From: a bacterium
GTDB lineage: Bacteria; Hydrothermota; Tepidihabitantia; SM23-42; JAOAFX01
Direction of reading: 5' to 3'
Length of the DNA: 64,000 nucleotides
Assembly: GCA_036382775.1 (NCBI GenBank)
Contig: DASVHD010000029.1
Coordinates: 62,001-126,000, forward strand
In this document: positions 1-8,286 of the stretch, one piece after another
How the letters are laid out: each line of letters opens with the position of its first letter
How positions within the stretch are numbered: the stretch's first letter is position 1
Notes under the pieces: model-generated
The model's database searches: none
The model's input: the letters and a program-made list of their open reading frames with translations, nothing else
Told to the model about the DNA's origin: nothing
Program-made: the position numbers and the translations under genes

Positions 1-162
1 GACCGTGACGCCGGCTCGGCGTTTTTTCTTGAGCTGACGGCCGATCCGCTCGGCGCAGAGCGCGCCGGCCGCGTCATCGCCTTTCTGCATATTGCCGACC
101 CCCAGGATCAAAAGCCGCGTCTTGTTTTTCAGAAATTTTCTAAGTTCGGACGACCAGGACAT
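1..162 (-). CDS. Hydrogenase maturation protease, N-terminal part (runs off the window)
   Basis: The 54 visible residues start MSWSSELRKF and contain LLILGVGN followed by KGDDAAG. This is the glycine-rich first strand and metal-binding Asp region of the HycI/HyaD/HoxW peptidase family. These peptidases remove the C-terminal tail of the [NiFe] large subunit after nickel insertion. The rest of the gene lies outside the window. It follows the hydrogenase operon on the same strand after about 155 bp, which fits its role, and the large subunit encoded upstream still carries a C-terminal tail to be removed. The ATG at 162 is the only convincing start; no clear Shine-Dalgarno (SD) sequence precedes it. 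Function is inferred from the motif and the neighbours. Confidence 0.85.
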   Translation of the reverse strand, partial: MSWSSELRKFLKNKTRLLILGVGNMQKGDDAAGALCAERIGRQLKKKRRAGVTV

Positions 163-318
163 GATGCTTTGACTTTTTTACGCAAGGCTAAAGTCCCGCT
201 GCGCAGGATCAGGACCTCGCCCTACGATAAAATCACCATTATGTATGTAGGGCAACCCTTCAGGTTTGCAAAAATGATTATCTACCATAGCGTTTATGAA
301 AACAACATCTAAAATACT

Positions 319-723
319 CTACGAAGGAGTTGTTTCGGTCTTGGGCTTAGGTACCGGCGCGGCTTTAGTATATACATATTCCATCTTCAGCTTGCGGCGG
401 TCAAACACCGCCAGTTCGAATTCCTGATTCATGGTCATCGCGTTAAAGGGGCACGACTCCACGCATTGTTCGCAATGAACGCAGCGGTCATTATGGATCG
501 TCATCTTGAATTTCTTTTCCGCCTCGGCCACCGGCACGATCTCGATCGCTTCGGCCGGGCAGTCAAGCTGGCAGATCTTGCAGGCGGTGCAGCGCGCCGG
601 TATCAATATCGGCGTGCCTCGGAATCGCTTGGGCACGGCAAGTTTTTCGAATGGATATTTTACGGTCGCCGGTTTCTTGAAGATATGCCTGATCAATTCC
701 GGCAGGAAAGGCAGTATCTTCAC
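319..723 (-). CDS. Hydrogenase 2x[4Fe-4S] ferredoxin-like subunit (NuoI/EchF/MbhN type)
   Basis: A protein of 134 residues with two CxxCxxCxxxCP motifs (CTACKICQLDCP and CVHCEQCVESCP), each binding one [4Fe-4S] cluster. It resembles the NuoI-type subunit that passes electrons from ferredoxin to the small subunit. I place the start at GTG 723 rather than an upstream ATG. It forms a GTGA overlap with the stop of the NuoH-like gene and has AGGA 8 nt upstream, whereas the longer reading frame would overlap that gene by 73 nt. The proline/lysine-rich C-terminus is probably disordered. It is the last structural gene of the hydrogenase operon. Confidence 0.9.
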   Translation of the reverse strand: MKILPFLPELIRHIFKKPATVKYPFEKLAVPKRFRGTPILIPARCTACKICQLDCPAEAIEIVPVAEAEKKFKMTIHNDRCVHCEQCVESCPFNAMTMNQEFELAVFDRRKLKMEYVYTKAAPVPKPKTETTPS

Positions 724-1691
724 AGCAGGAATCCTTTGATGATAATGGTTATCAACAGCTGCAGGACTGCTAGGGGCGCCAGGTAATGCCATGAGAAATG
801 GACCATCTGGTCGATCCTTATCCTTCCGGTCGCCGCCCGCAATGCCGCGAGCAGGAAGATCACGATAAGCGTCTTTATAATGAAATAAATGAACCCCCAG
901 ATCAAGCCGCCGGGAAAACCACCCATGAAAACCGCGGCGATCAGACCGGCGCCGACCACCATTTCAATATCGGACAGGAGCCTGAAGAATGCCAGTTTTT
1001 TGCCCGAATACTCGGTGAATGTCCCGCCGACGATCTCGGTCTCGGCATGGGGAATGTCGAACGGCACCCTTTCAAGCTTGGCCTGAAGGCAGATAAGCGC
1101 GATCACGAACCCCAGGATATTCGGCAGGAGCAGCAAGGGTCTTCCCTGGTAGAACTGGGCGATCTCGACGAGCCGCCACGATCCGGCCAGGATCGCGGGG
1201 CTCAAGACCGCCAGCATCAACGGGACCTCGTATCCGAACAGCATGGTGAGCACTCTGAACCCGCCGATCGTCGAGAAAAAGTTGCTGGAATGCCAGCCGG
1301 CAAGGAAGAAGATCAACGTCGGCAGGCTCAGCAGGTACACGACCACGATCAGGTCGCCGGGGAATGAATTAAAGGTCACCTTGCTGGCCTGGTAATGCCA
1401 TAACGGAATGTACATGGCGGCCGTACAGACGATCGCGAGGGCGAAAACGGGCAGCGCCGAGAACATCCCCTTGTCGGCTTTTTCCGGTACGATATCTTCT
1501 TTGGCCATAAGTTTAATAAAATCAGCGATGGGCTGCAATAAACCGGAACGTCCGGTATGCAAGGGACCGATCCGGTTCTGCATCCGGGCATATATCTTGC
1601 GGTCGAACCACTCGGCGAATGTGGAATAAAAGAACAAAAATAGCAATCCCGGATAAACCAGCAGGTACAGAAGCGTTTTTACAACTGCCAT
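720..1691 (-). CDS. Hydrogenase membrane anchor subunit (NuoH/EchB/MbhM type)
   Basis: A protein of 323 residues with about eight hydrophobic segments. Family marks of respiratory subunit 1 are visible: MQNRIGP near the N-terminus, the loop VPFDIPHAETEIVGG, and FTEYSG after it. The acidic loop faces the quinone-binding cavity in complex I; in group 4 hydrogenases the equivalent region links the peripheral arm to the ion-translocating membrane arm. It overlaps the large subunit gene by 13 nt and the ferredoxin-like gene by 4 nt, so translation is probably coupled. Confidence 0.93.
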   Translation of the reverse strand: MAVVKTLLYLLVYPGLLFLFFYSTFAEWFDRKIYARMQNRIGPLHTGRSGLLQPIADFIKLMAKEDIVPEKADKGMFSALPVFALAIVCTAAMYIPLWHYQASKVTFNSFPGDLIVVVYLLSLPTLIFFLAGWHSSNFFSTIGGFRVLTMLFGYEVPLMLAVLSPAILAGSWRLVEIAQFYQGRPLLLLPNILGFVIALICLQAKLERVPFDIPHAETEIVGGTFTEYSGKKLAFFRLLSDIEMVVGAGLIAAVFMGGFPGGLIWGFIYFIIKTLIVIFLLAALRAATGRIRIDQMVHFSWHYLAPLAVLQLLITIIIKGFLL

Positions 1692-2890
1692 ACCGCGTCC
1701 TTTCGGCTGATCCCAACCTTCCTGTAATGCTCGACCGACCGTTTCCTCAGTTCGTCCATGGTCACGACGTGCGTCTCGCCCGAGCGCGCGTCGGTCATTT
1801 CCACCAGCCGCTCGGCGCAGCAGATGCAGGGATCGATGGCGGCAAAGATCAAGGGAATATCGGCAATATAACCGTTCTTCAGCATCACGAGCGTCGCCGG
1901 ATAGTTCGCGAGCGTGGGCGCGCGCACCTTAAGCCGTTCGGGCTTATCCGTCCCGTTGCTCTTGATATAATGAATGTTCTCTCCGCGCGGTGCCTCGTAC
2001 CGGCTCACGACCTCAGCTTCCTTGACCCTGCGGGGCGCCTTGACCCGGATCTCTCCGGCCGGCAGGTTCTTGAGCATGAATTCTATCATCTTGTAACACT
2101 CGAAGAGTTCTTTGACCCGAACGATCGTCCTGCCCAGCACGTCGCAGGTAGCGGCGGTACAAACTTCAAATGGCAATTCCGCGTAGGCGGCATAGGGGTC
2201 ATCCTTGCGCACGTCCCTGGAGATATCGGATGCGCGCATCGTGGGACCGACCGCGCAGAGGTCGATCGCCTGCTGCTTGGACAGCACGCCGACGTTTGCC
2301 AGACGGGCGACGAATGTCGGCTCGTTGGTACCGATATTGGCGTAGTACCCGGTCCTTTTGATGAGCAGGTCAAGGGAATCGAGGATCTTTTTTCTTTGCA
2401 CTTCGTCAATATCCCTGCGCACGCCGCCTAAAGCGTTCATCGCGTAGTGCACGCGGTTGCCGGAAATGATCTCCAGAATATCCATGACCACTTCGCGGTC
2501 GCGCCAGGTGTACATGAAAAAACTGTCGAACCCCGCCTCGTGACCGGCCACGCCCAACCACAACAGGTGGCTGTGGACCCTTTCCAGTTCCGCGATCAGG
2601 GTCCGGATATAAAGCCCGCGCTTGGGCGGTTCAATGCCCATGAGCTTCTCGACACCCTGGGCATAACAGGTCGTGTGCGAATGCGAGCAGATACCGCAGA
2701 TCCGTTCCGTGAGATAAAGGTTATGGATAAATGTCTTTTGTTCGGCAAGCTTTTCAATGCCGCGGTGGTTATACCCCAGGCGCACGTCGGCGTCCTTGAT
2801 GATCTCGCCTTCGAACGTCATGCGCAGGCTGATCGGCTCCTTAAGCGCCGGATGCTGCGGGCCGATCGGGACCTTAAATTCCGCCATCAT
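1679..2890 (-). CDS. [NiFe] hydrogenase large subunit, group 4 (NuoD-like)
   Basis: A protein of 403 residues carrying both nickel-ligand pairs: RICGIC (Cys65 and Cys68) and DPCICC (Cys355 and Cys358, with an additional Cys357). Complex I NuoD lacks these cysteines, so this is a catalytic hydrogenase and not a quinone reductase. About 42 residues follow DPCICCAER, like the tail of HycE that is cut after Arg by HycI; a protease gene of that type begins at the window edge. The start ATG forms an ATGA overlap with the preceding NuoC-like gene. The expected reaction is 2H+ plus electrons from ferredoxin to H2, coupled to ion pumping; direction and ion are inferred. Confidence 0.95.
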   Translation of the reverse strand: MMAEFKVPIGPQHPALKEPISLRMTFEGEIIKDADVRLGYNHRGIEKLAEQKTFIHNLYLTERICGICSHSHTTCYAQGVEKLMGIEPPKRGLYIRTLIAELERVHSHLLWLGVAGHEAGFDSFFMYTWRDREVVMDILEIISGNRVHYAMNALGGVRRDIDEVQRKKILDSLDLLIKRTGYYANIGTNEPTFVARLANVGVLSKQQAIDLCAVGPTMRASDISRDVRKDDPYAAYAELPFEVCTAATCDVLGRTIVRVKELFECYKMIEFMLKNLPAGEIRVKAPRRVKEAEVVSRYEAPRGENIHYIKSNGTDKPERLKVRAPTLANYPATLVMLKNGYIADIPLIFAAIDPCICCAERLVEMTDARSGETHVVTMDELRKRSVEHYRKVGISRKDAVWQL

Positions 2891-3357
2891 CCACCCCCCG
2901 GTATCTTCTCGGGAGGCCGCTCGAATTTCCAGTCCTTGCGCAGCGGGTATACACCGGCCGGCCAGTTGTCGGGCAGCACCAGGGGACGCGGGTCAGGGAT
3001 CTGCTCGACCACTATGCCGAACATGTCCTGCAACTCGCGTTCGTACAGGATCGCACCGGGTATGACGCCGGTGATCGTCGGGATATGGGGATAGTTGCGC
3101 GGTATGGTCGTCCGCACGGTCAAACATGTAAAAGGATTCGCCAGGTGATAAAGGATCTCGAACACTTCACCCTTGTCAATGCCCGTGATCGTCGATAAGT
3201 GCGCGAATTCAAGCTGGTCTTTCAGGTATTTCAGTCCATCGATCAGGTTCGTCGCATCCACGCTGACAAAGATCCGGCGCGGCGCCGGGTTGGCGATCTC
3301 ACCGATCTTCCCGCCAAGGTCTTTTTGAACCCTGGATACGATCTCATTGTCCGTCAT
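2887..3357 (-). CDS. Hydrogenase 30-kDa subunit (NuoC/EchD/MbhK type)
   Basis: A protein of 156 residues with the 30-kDa subunit signature: ERELQDMFGI, then PDPRPLVLPDNWP and YPLRKDW near the C-terminus. In complex I and group 4 hydrogenases it is a structural subunit bridging the large subunit and the peripheral arm, without cofactors. It is a separate gene here, not fused to the large subunit as in E. coli HycE. It overlaps the next gene by 4 nt (ATGA). Confidence 0.93.
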   Translation of the reverse strand: MTDNEIVSRVQKDLGGKIGEIANPAPRRIFVSVDATNLIDGLKYLKDQLEFAHLSTITGIDKGEVFEILYHLANPFTCLTVRTTIPRNYPHIPTITGVIPGAILYERELQDMFGIVVEQIPDPRPLVLPDNWPAGVYPLRKDWKFERPPEKIPGGG

Positions 3358-3369
3358 ACATTATCCTTG

Positions 3370-3789
3370 TCATAATGAACCTAACAATTTGGCCACGCCG
3401 TCAATGACCGCGTCGGGCCGCACCGGGCATCCCGGGATATAGGCGTTGACCGGTATAATCTGGTCAATGCCGCCCAGCATGCTGTACGCGCCCCGGTACA
3501 CGCACCCGGAACATGCGCATGCGCCCACGGCCACGACGAACTTCGGATCCGGCGTCTGCTCGTAGATCCTGATCACCCGGTCCCTGGTCTGAAGCGTCGC
3601 CGGCCCCGTGGCGATAATAACGTCGGCATGACGCGGCGTGGCTTTGAGAAGCACGCCGAACCGTTCCAGGTCGAACCGCGGCATCAAAGCCGCGAGGATC
3701 TCGATATCGCACGCGTTGCAGGCGCCCGTGTTCAAATGCAGGATCCAGGGCGATTTAATCCGTGACCAGCGCACTAATCTTTGCAGCAT
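3370..3789 (-). CDS. [NiFe] hydrogenase small subunit, group 4 (NuoB type)
   Basis: A short small subunit of 139 residues. Ligands for the proximal [4Fe-4S] cluster are visible: CNAC (Cys24, Cys27), GACACSG and PGCPVRP. It has no Tat signal and no medial or distal cluster domain, as expected for group 4 enzymes and NuoB. It lies between the NuoA-like and NuoC-like genes in exact complex I order and passes electrons between the NuoI-like subunit and the NiFe site. Confidence 0.94.
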   Translation of the reverse strand: MLQRLVRWSRIKSPWILHLNTGACNACDIEILAALMPRFDLERFGVLLKATPRHADVIIATGPATLQTRDRVIRIYEQTPDPKFVVAVGACACSGCVYRGAYSMLGGIDQIIPVNAYIPGCPVRPDAVIDGVAKLLGSL

Positions 3790-3790
3790 C

Positions 3791-4129
3791 TTAACTCCTT
3801 GTGATCAACGCCAGAACCGAAAGGAAGATCATCCCCAGGTAGAACAGGCCGAAGATGACGATCGGGCCGGTCGGCAGCGTGGCCACGACCAGGGCGGCCA
3901 CGTGCATCATGGTGAAGAACAGGGCGATGAAGAAGAACAGCCGGTAACCGAACTGCACCTTCACACCCGGGACATCCTCGCCGCACGCGTACGAGGTCAG
4001 CTTACCGCCGACATTTTTCAGTTTCGGCGCCATGAGGCTGCCGATATAGTAAAGCAGGTAAAAGAACAGCAGGAAAACGACAAACGCGACCGGCGGGGAA
4101 ATGAGAAATTCAATGGCGCTCTGGATCAT
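3791..4129 (-). CDS. NuoA-like membrane subunit
   Basis: A protein of 112 residues with three predicted membrane helices and the loop YACGEDVPG between helices 1 and 2, like the conserved YECG loop of NuoA. The FDxE element of true NuoA is not present; the equivalent stretch reads FFTMMHVAA. It sits directly before the NuoB-like gene, which is where nuoA sits in nuo operons. Classical Ech, Hyc and Mbh hydrogenases are not known to me to contain a NuoA counterpart, so its presence here is notable. The identification rests on loop, size and position. Confidence 0.78.
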   Translation of the reverse strand: MIQSAIEFLISPPVAFVVFLLFFYLLYYIGSLMAPKLKNVGGKLTSYACGEDVPGVKVQFGYRLFFFIALFFTMMHVAALVVATLPTGPIVIFGLFYLGMIFLSVLALITRS

Positions 4130-4132
4130 GCA

Positions 4133-4441
4133 TTATCCTTTCAGTTTTGTCAGTTTCCTGATATCAAGACTGCCCGTATGCTTGTAGATATTGATGATGA
4201 TCGCCAGCGCGGTCGCCACGACGCTCACCTCCACGACAATGAAGGTGATGGCGAGGCTCTGCGCGAACAGGACGCTCTGTCTTGCCCAGCCGGTCGCCAT
4301 CAGCGCCAGCGTGATGCCCTTGGCGATCACCTCGATGCCGATGAAAAGCTTGATCAGATTCTTCATGGTGAGCAGGCAATAGATGCCGATGAACAGCAGC
4401 ACGGCCACGAAGCTCATATCCAGGTACCAGGCGCTATTCAT
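4133..4441 (-). CDS. NuoK/MrpC-like membrane subunit
   Basis: A protein of 102 residues and three hydrophobic segments, starting MNSAWYLDMS. The segment FIGIEVIAKGITLAL places a glutamate in the second helix, as in NuoK and MrpC, where it belongs to the central polar axis for ion transfer. The ATG at 4441 is preferred over an upstream start because it gives only an 8-nt overlap with the NuoJ-like gene and the normal family length. The C-terminus is basic and cytoplasmic. Confidence 0.85.
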   Translation of the reverse strand: MNSAWYLDMSFVAVLLFIGIYCLLTMKNLIKLFIGIEVIAKGITLALMATGWARQSVLFAQSLAITFIVVEVSVVATALAIIINIYKHTGSLDIRKLTKLKG

Positions 4442-4916
4442 CTTTCCTCCCCGACTTCCGGAAGAGCGCGAGGACGGAAAAAACGCCGGCAAATATGACG
4501 CCGATCTGCGCGACCAGGTCGAACGTCCGCTGGTACCAGAAAACGTCCCCGAACGTCCGCTGCTCGGCGGCACCCGGGATACTGATCAATCTGCCAATTA
4601 GCGATCTCATGACCAAAAAGTCGACGATCAGGAAAGCGGCAAAAAACAGCGGGAAAATGATCACCGGCAGCTTGCTTTCCTTCACGTCGCCGGAGTCCTT
4701 GGTGAGCGCGATCGTGGAAACGAACAGCACCGTGATCAGACCGGCGACCACTGAGATCTCGAAGACGCCGATGTACGGTGCGTTGAAAGTGAAAAATACG
4801 ACGGCCAGGAAAATACTGGCCACGGCCAGGCTGATCGCGGCTTTGAGTAGGTCCCTCAGCAAGACCGCAACGACGGAAAAGACCACCAGGCCGGCAAGCA
4901 GTGCGATATGCATCAT
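4434..4916 (-). CDS. NuoJ/MrpB-like membrane subunit
   Basis: A protein of 160 residues with about five hydrophobic segments. Early helices (KAAISLAVASIFLAVVFF) and the motif VFEISVVAGLITVLF resemble NuoJ and the Mbh/Mrp proteins that bind the antiporter modules. A loop of about 35 residues (SIPGAAEQRTFGDVFWYQ) precedes the last helix, which suggests that the C-terminal part is an added helix as in Mbh-type subunits. It overlaps the NuoK-like gene by 8 nt. Either of the two first methionines could be the start. Confidence 0.8.
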   Translation of the reverse strand: MMHIALLAGLVVFSVVAVLLRDLLKAAISLAVASIFLAVVFFTFNAPYIGVFEISVVAGLITVLFVSTIALTKDSGDVKESKLPVIIFPLFFAAFLIVDFLVMRSLIGRLISIPGAAEQRTFGDVFWYQRTFDLVAQIGVIFAGVFSVLALFRKSGRKDE

Positions 4917-4922
4917 CGTCTC

Positions 4923-6404
4923 CTAAAACCCCATCCCGTGCAGGGCATTGATGATCCCCGCGCTCAAAACCGCGGCCGCGGGCTGGATCCAGGTTTTCAT
5001 CACCAGCGGGAAGAAGACCCCGATCGCGATGCACAGCAACCCCAGGATCACGGTCGAGAACGTCATCCAGAACGGGGCTTCCTTGACATTCTGCCAGGTT
5101 TCGTTGAGCTTGCCGAAGAACGCGCGGCGCTGGATCAGCAGGTAATACCATAATGTCAGGATGCCTGCCAGGACCGCGATCACCGCGAATCCGTACTGCC
5201 GTGCCTCGACCAGCGCGATGACGATAATAAGCTTGGACCAGAACCCTCCCAGGGGCGGCACGCCGGCAATGCTCAGCGAGCCGATGACGGTCGTGGCTGC
5301 GGTAAAGGGCATGCGTTTCCCCAGGCCGCCCATGGCGTCCAGCGCCCTGGTGCCGGTGGCTTGCTGGACCGACCCCGAATTCAAGAACAACAATGACTTG
5401 GCGACCGCGTGGTTGAGCACGTGGAACAACGCGCCCAGGATCCCGAGCGGCGTCCCCAGGCCAAGCCCCAGGACGATGTAGCCGATCTGACTGATCGAAG
5501 AGTAAGCGAGCATGCGCTTGAGATCGTTCTGCCCCAGGGCGAGCAGGGCGCCGGCAAGGATCGAAATCGTTCCGAGGTACAGCATTACCTGGGACAATGC
5601 CGCATTGAAACCGAACACGTTAAAGAATATCCTGGTCATTGCATATATCCCGGAGACCTTGATGAGCAGGCCGGACAGCATCGCCGAGATCGGCGCGGGC
5701 GCCGAAGGATGCGCGTCGGGCAGCCACGCGTGGAACGGCACGATCGCCGCTTTCAGGCCGAACCCAGCGAGGAAAAGCGCCGTGCAGAACCCAACCGCGT
5801 ATTTAGCCTTCAGGTCCGCAAACCCCGCCGCGACGCCGCTGATGTCGACCCGGCCGGTGAAACCGAAGATGACCGCGATCGAGACCAGGATAAAAGCCGA
5901 GGTGACCGAAGAAAGCATTAGGTACTTGAACGATGCCTCGAGTTCGTCATGACCTAAGCCGAAAGCGACCAGCCCGTAAGAGGCGACCGCCGCGACCTCC
6001 AGGAAAAGGTAGATGGTGAAAAGGTCGTTGGTCAGCACCAGCCCGTTCATGCCGGCGATCATAATAAGGAGGAGCGCGTAATAATTCGCCTTGGCGCCGT
6101 AATGCTCCATGTAATCAATGGAGAACAGCGTCACGCACAAGCTCACCAGAGCAATGGTCACGATCATGAAAAGGCTGAACGCGTCAAGCGCCAGGACGAT
6201 ATTGACCGGCTGGTCCATAAAGAATATGCGGTGCACCGCGGAACCCGCGGCCACCAGCTGCCGGCCCGATGTCAGCGCGTAGCCGAGGAGAAAGACCATG
6301 GTCAGGTTCGCGAGCAGGTCCGGCAGGAACCGGCGCGATATCTTGCCGATCAGCGGCAGCAAGCTGGCAACCACCAATGGCACCACGATAAATAAAACGA
6401 TCAT
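4923..6404 (-). CDS. Antiporter-like proton/sodium channel subunit (NuoN/MrpD type)
   Basis: A protein of 493 residues with about 14 hydrophobic segments. The proton-conducting transporter motif is intact around GLKAAIVPFHAWLPDAH and continues SAPAPISAMLSGLLIKVSGIY, with the two lysines of the half-channels. It is the third of three antiporter-like genes in the operon. Its length and motif match NuoN/NuoM/MrpD. It belongs in the distal membrane arm of the hydrogenase. Confidence 0.9.
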   Translation of the reverse strand: MIVLFIVVPLVVASLLPLIGKISRRFLPDLLANLTMVFLLGYALTSGRQLVAAGSAVHRIFFMDQPVNIVLALDAFSLFMIVTIALVSLCVTLFSIDYMEHYGAKANYYALLLIMIAGMNGLVLTNDLFTIYLFLEVAAVASYGLVAFGLGHDELEASFKYLMLSSVTSAFILVSIAVIFGFTGRVDISGVAAGFADLKAKYAVGFCTALFLAGFGLKAAIVPFHAWLPDAHPSAPAPISAMLSGLLIKVSGIYAMTRIFFNVFGFNAALSQVMLYLGTISILAGALLALGQNDLKRMLAYSSISQIGYIVLGLGLGTPLGILGALFHVLNHAVAKSLLFLNSGSVQQATGTRALDAMGGLGKRMPFTAATTVIGSLSIAGVPPLGGFWSKLIIVIALVEARQYGFAVIAVLAGILTLWYYLLIQRRAFFGKLNETWQNVKEAPFWMTFSTVILGLLCIAIGVFFPLVMKTWIQPAAAVLSAGIINALHGMGF

Positions 6405-6420
6405 TCTGGTCTCCCCATTT

Positions 6421-8286
6421 TCATCTCAGCAGGGCGCTGATCGCCCACACGATCGCGACCAGGCCGGCAATGCACCACGCCAGGTAGTTCGCGTAGTGGC
6501 CGTTGTGCGCGTACTGCAGGAGCCGGGTGAAGACCTGGCCCGTAAAAGTGACGATCTTTTCAAGGAAATAATCGAACGTCCGGTCAAGGCTGTAATACAG
6601 CCCTTTTGCCAGCAGGCGCAGGAATTTGACGCCCTGTTCATAGATATCGAAGACGCGGGCTTCAGACCAGTCATACAGTGTTTTCAACACGGGCAGCTTG
6701 TGGATCGGTTCCGAGGCCAGGTACGCCTTTTTTCCGCCCCGGTTCCAGCCGTAGAAATGCAGCCCGAGCGCGATCAGGAGGCATCCCATCGAGATAAGGG
6801 CGATCGGGGACGCCAGGCTGAGTGCATGCGATGAAAATTCAATATGCTCTCCCGCGCTCACGTGGCCTTCAAGGATCGGTTGGATGAAAAGTTTGAGCGG
6901 CAGGGCGTTGTATACGCCAAAGAGAATGGACAGTACAGCCAGGATCAGGATCGGAATCAGGTACGGGCTTTCGCTCTCTTTCACTTCCTTTATTTCGCTC
7001 GACCGAGGCCCCAGGAAAATCGAGTGCCCGGCTTTAAGGAACGACGCGAAAGTGAAGATCGCGCCGACCCATGCCGCGATGGTGAAAATCTTGAAACCGG
7101 TCTCAAAGGAACCGTGGAAGATCATCTCTTTCGAGACGAACCCGTTGAGCGGCCAGATCCCGGAGATCGCCGCGGCGAGCACGAGGTAGCCGATGGCCGT
7201 GATGGGCATGTCCTGGCGCAGACCGCCGAGCTTTTTCATTTCCGTGGTCCCGGTCCGATGCTCGACCGAACCGGCGCACATGAACAGACCGCTCTTGTAT
7301 ATGGCATTGTTAAGCATGTGGAAGATGCCGCCGGCGATACCGATCGGTATGCCGGTACCCACGCCGAGCACCATGTAACCGAACTGGCTGATCGCGTGGA
7401 ACGACAGCAATTTCTTGAAATCTTTCTGGATCAACGCCATGAGCACGGCCAAGACAATGGTCACGGCGCCGATCGTCATCATCACGACGCACAGGGCACT
7501 GTTCGCCTTAAGCACGAAGAAATCGAGCGAGACGCGTGTCAGCAGGTAAATGCCCAATAGTTTTTCCAGCGCGCCGGGCAGGAACGCCATGACCGTCACG
7601 GGCGCGTCCAGCGCGGCGTCGGGGATCCAGGTATGGAACGGCATGGACCCGCCCTTGCCCAGGGCGCCGATCATCATCAGGATAAAACTCGCGGCGGCTA
7701 GGCCGACGGGCTCGATATGAAGCTGTGACATCCTGACGGTCCGGGTAAGGTACCAGAGGATTGAAACACCCAAGATCAGGCAAAAATCGGTCAACCCCAC
7801 GATGATGAAACTCTTCACGGCGGTCTTGTACGCCTCCTTGCCGCCGAGCGTGATCAGACCGTACAAGGTCACGAGCAGGCCTTCCCAGAAAAATATGAGG
7901 ACAATGAAATTATCGGCTAGGACCGCGCCGTTGGCCAGGGCCGCGGTGAGGAAAAGATAAGTGTAATATTCGCGGATCCGCGCGTGGCCCGCCATTTTCA
8001 ACGACGAATAGACCGTGACCAGCAACAGAAAGCTGTTGATCGCGAGCAGGATAAAGCTGCTGAAATGATAAAGCCGCAGGTCAAAACCGATCCCGTCGTC
8101 CACCCAGGGAACCGTGAACTCCAGGTCTTTTACCTTGAACAGCACGCAGGCGACATAAAAGACCACGAGTGCGCCCACGATCGTCAGGACTTCCCGCACC
8201 AGTTTCACGTTCCTGGGGATTAAAAAGACCAGCAGCGCCACGGCCGCGGGGATCAGAATCGGTAGCAGTAATGAACTCTCGCTCAT
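6421..8286 (-). CDS. Antiporter-like channel subunit with long C-terminal arm (NuoL/HyfB type)
   Basis: A protein of 621 residues, the largest of the three antiporter-like subunits. The core motif KGGSMPFHTWIPDAALDAP is present. After about residue 500 there is a basic linker, an amphipathic helix (YDWSEARVFDIYEQGVKFL) and a final transmembrane helix, like the lateral C-terminal helix of NuoL and HyfB. I choose ATG 8286, which overlaps the upstream stop as ATGA and has GAGGTG in front, rather than the GTG nine bases earlier. Confidence 0.9.
   Translation of the reverse strand: MSESSLLLPILIPAAVALLVFLIPRNVKLVREVLTIVGALVVFYVACVLFKVKDLEFTVPWVDDGIGFDLRLYHFSSFILLAINSFLLLVTVYSSLKMAGHARIREYYTYLFLTAALANGAVLADNFIVLIFFWEGLLVTLYGLITLGGKEAYKTAVKSFIIVGLTDFCLILGVSILWYLTRTVRMSQLHIEPVGLAAASFILMMIGALGKGGSMPFHTWIPDAALDAPVTVMAFLPGALEKLLGIYLLTRVSLDFFVLKANSALCVVMMTIGAVTIVLAVLMALIQKDFKKLLSFHAISQFGYMVLGVGTGIPIGIAGGIFHMLNNAIYKSGLFMCAGSVEHRTGTTEMKKLGGLRQDMPITAIGYLVLAAAISGIWPLNGFVSKEMIFHGSFETGFKIFTIAAWVGAIFTFASFLKAGHSIFLGPRSSEIKEVKESESPYLIPILILAVLSILFGVYNALPLKLFIQPILEGHVSAGEHIEFSSHALSLASPIALISMGCLLIALGLHFYGWNRGGKKAYLASEPIHKLPVLKTLYDWSEARVFDIYEQGVKFLRLLAKGLYYSLDRTFDYFLEKIVTFTGQVFTRLLQYAHNGHYANYLAWCIAGLVAIVWAISALLR

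Noticed and set aside
2086-2409. Minus-strand frame of 107 codons inside the large subunit gene
   Set aside because: It overlaps the hydrogenase gene in another frame and has no motif or ribosome site; it is a shadow of a GC-rich gene.
3791-4916. Mrp antiporter operon
   Set aside because: The hydrogenase subunits between and behind these genes, and the nickel ligands, show that they are part of a hydrogenase complex.
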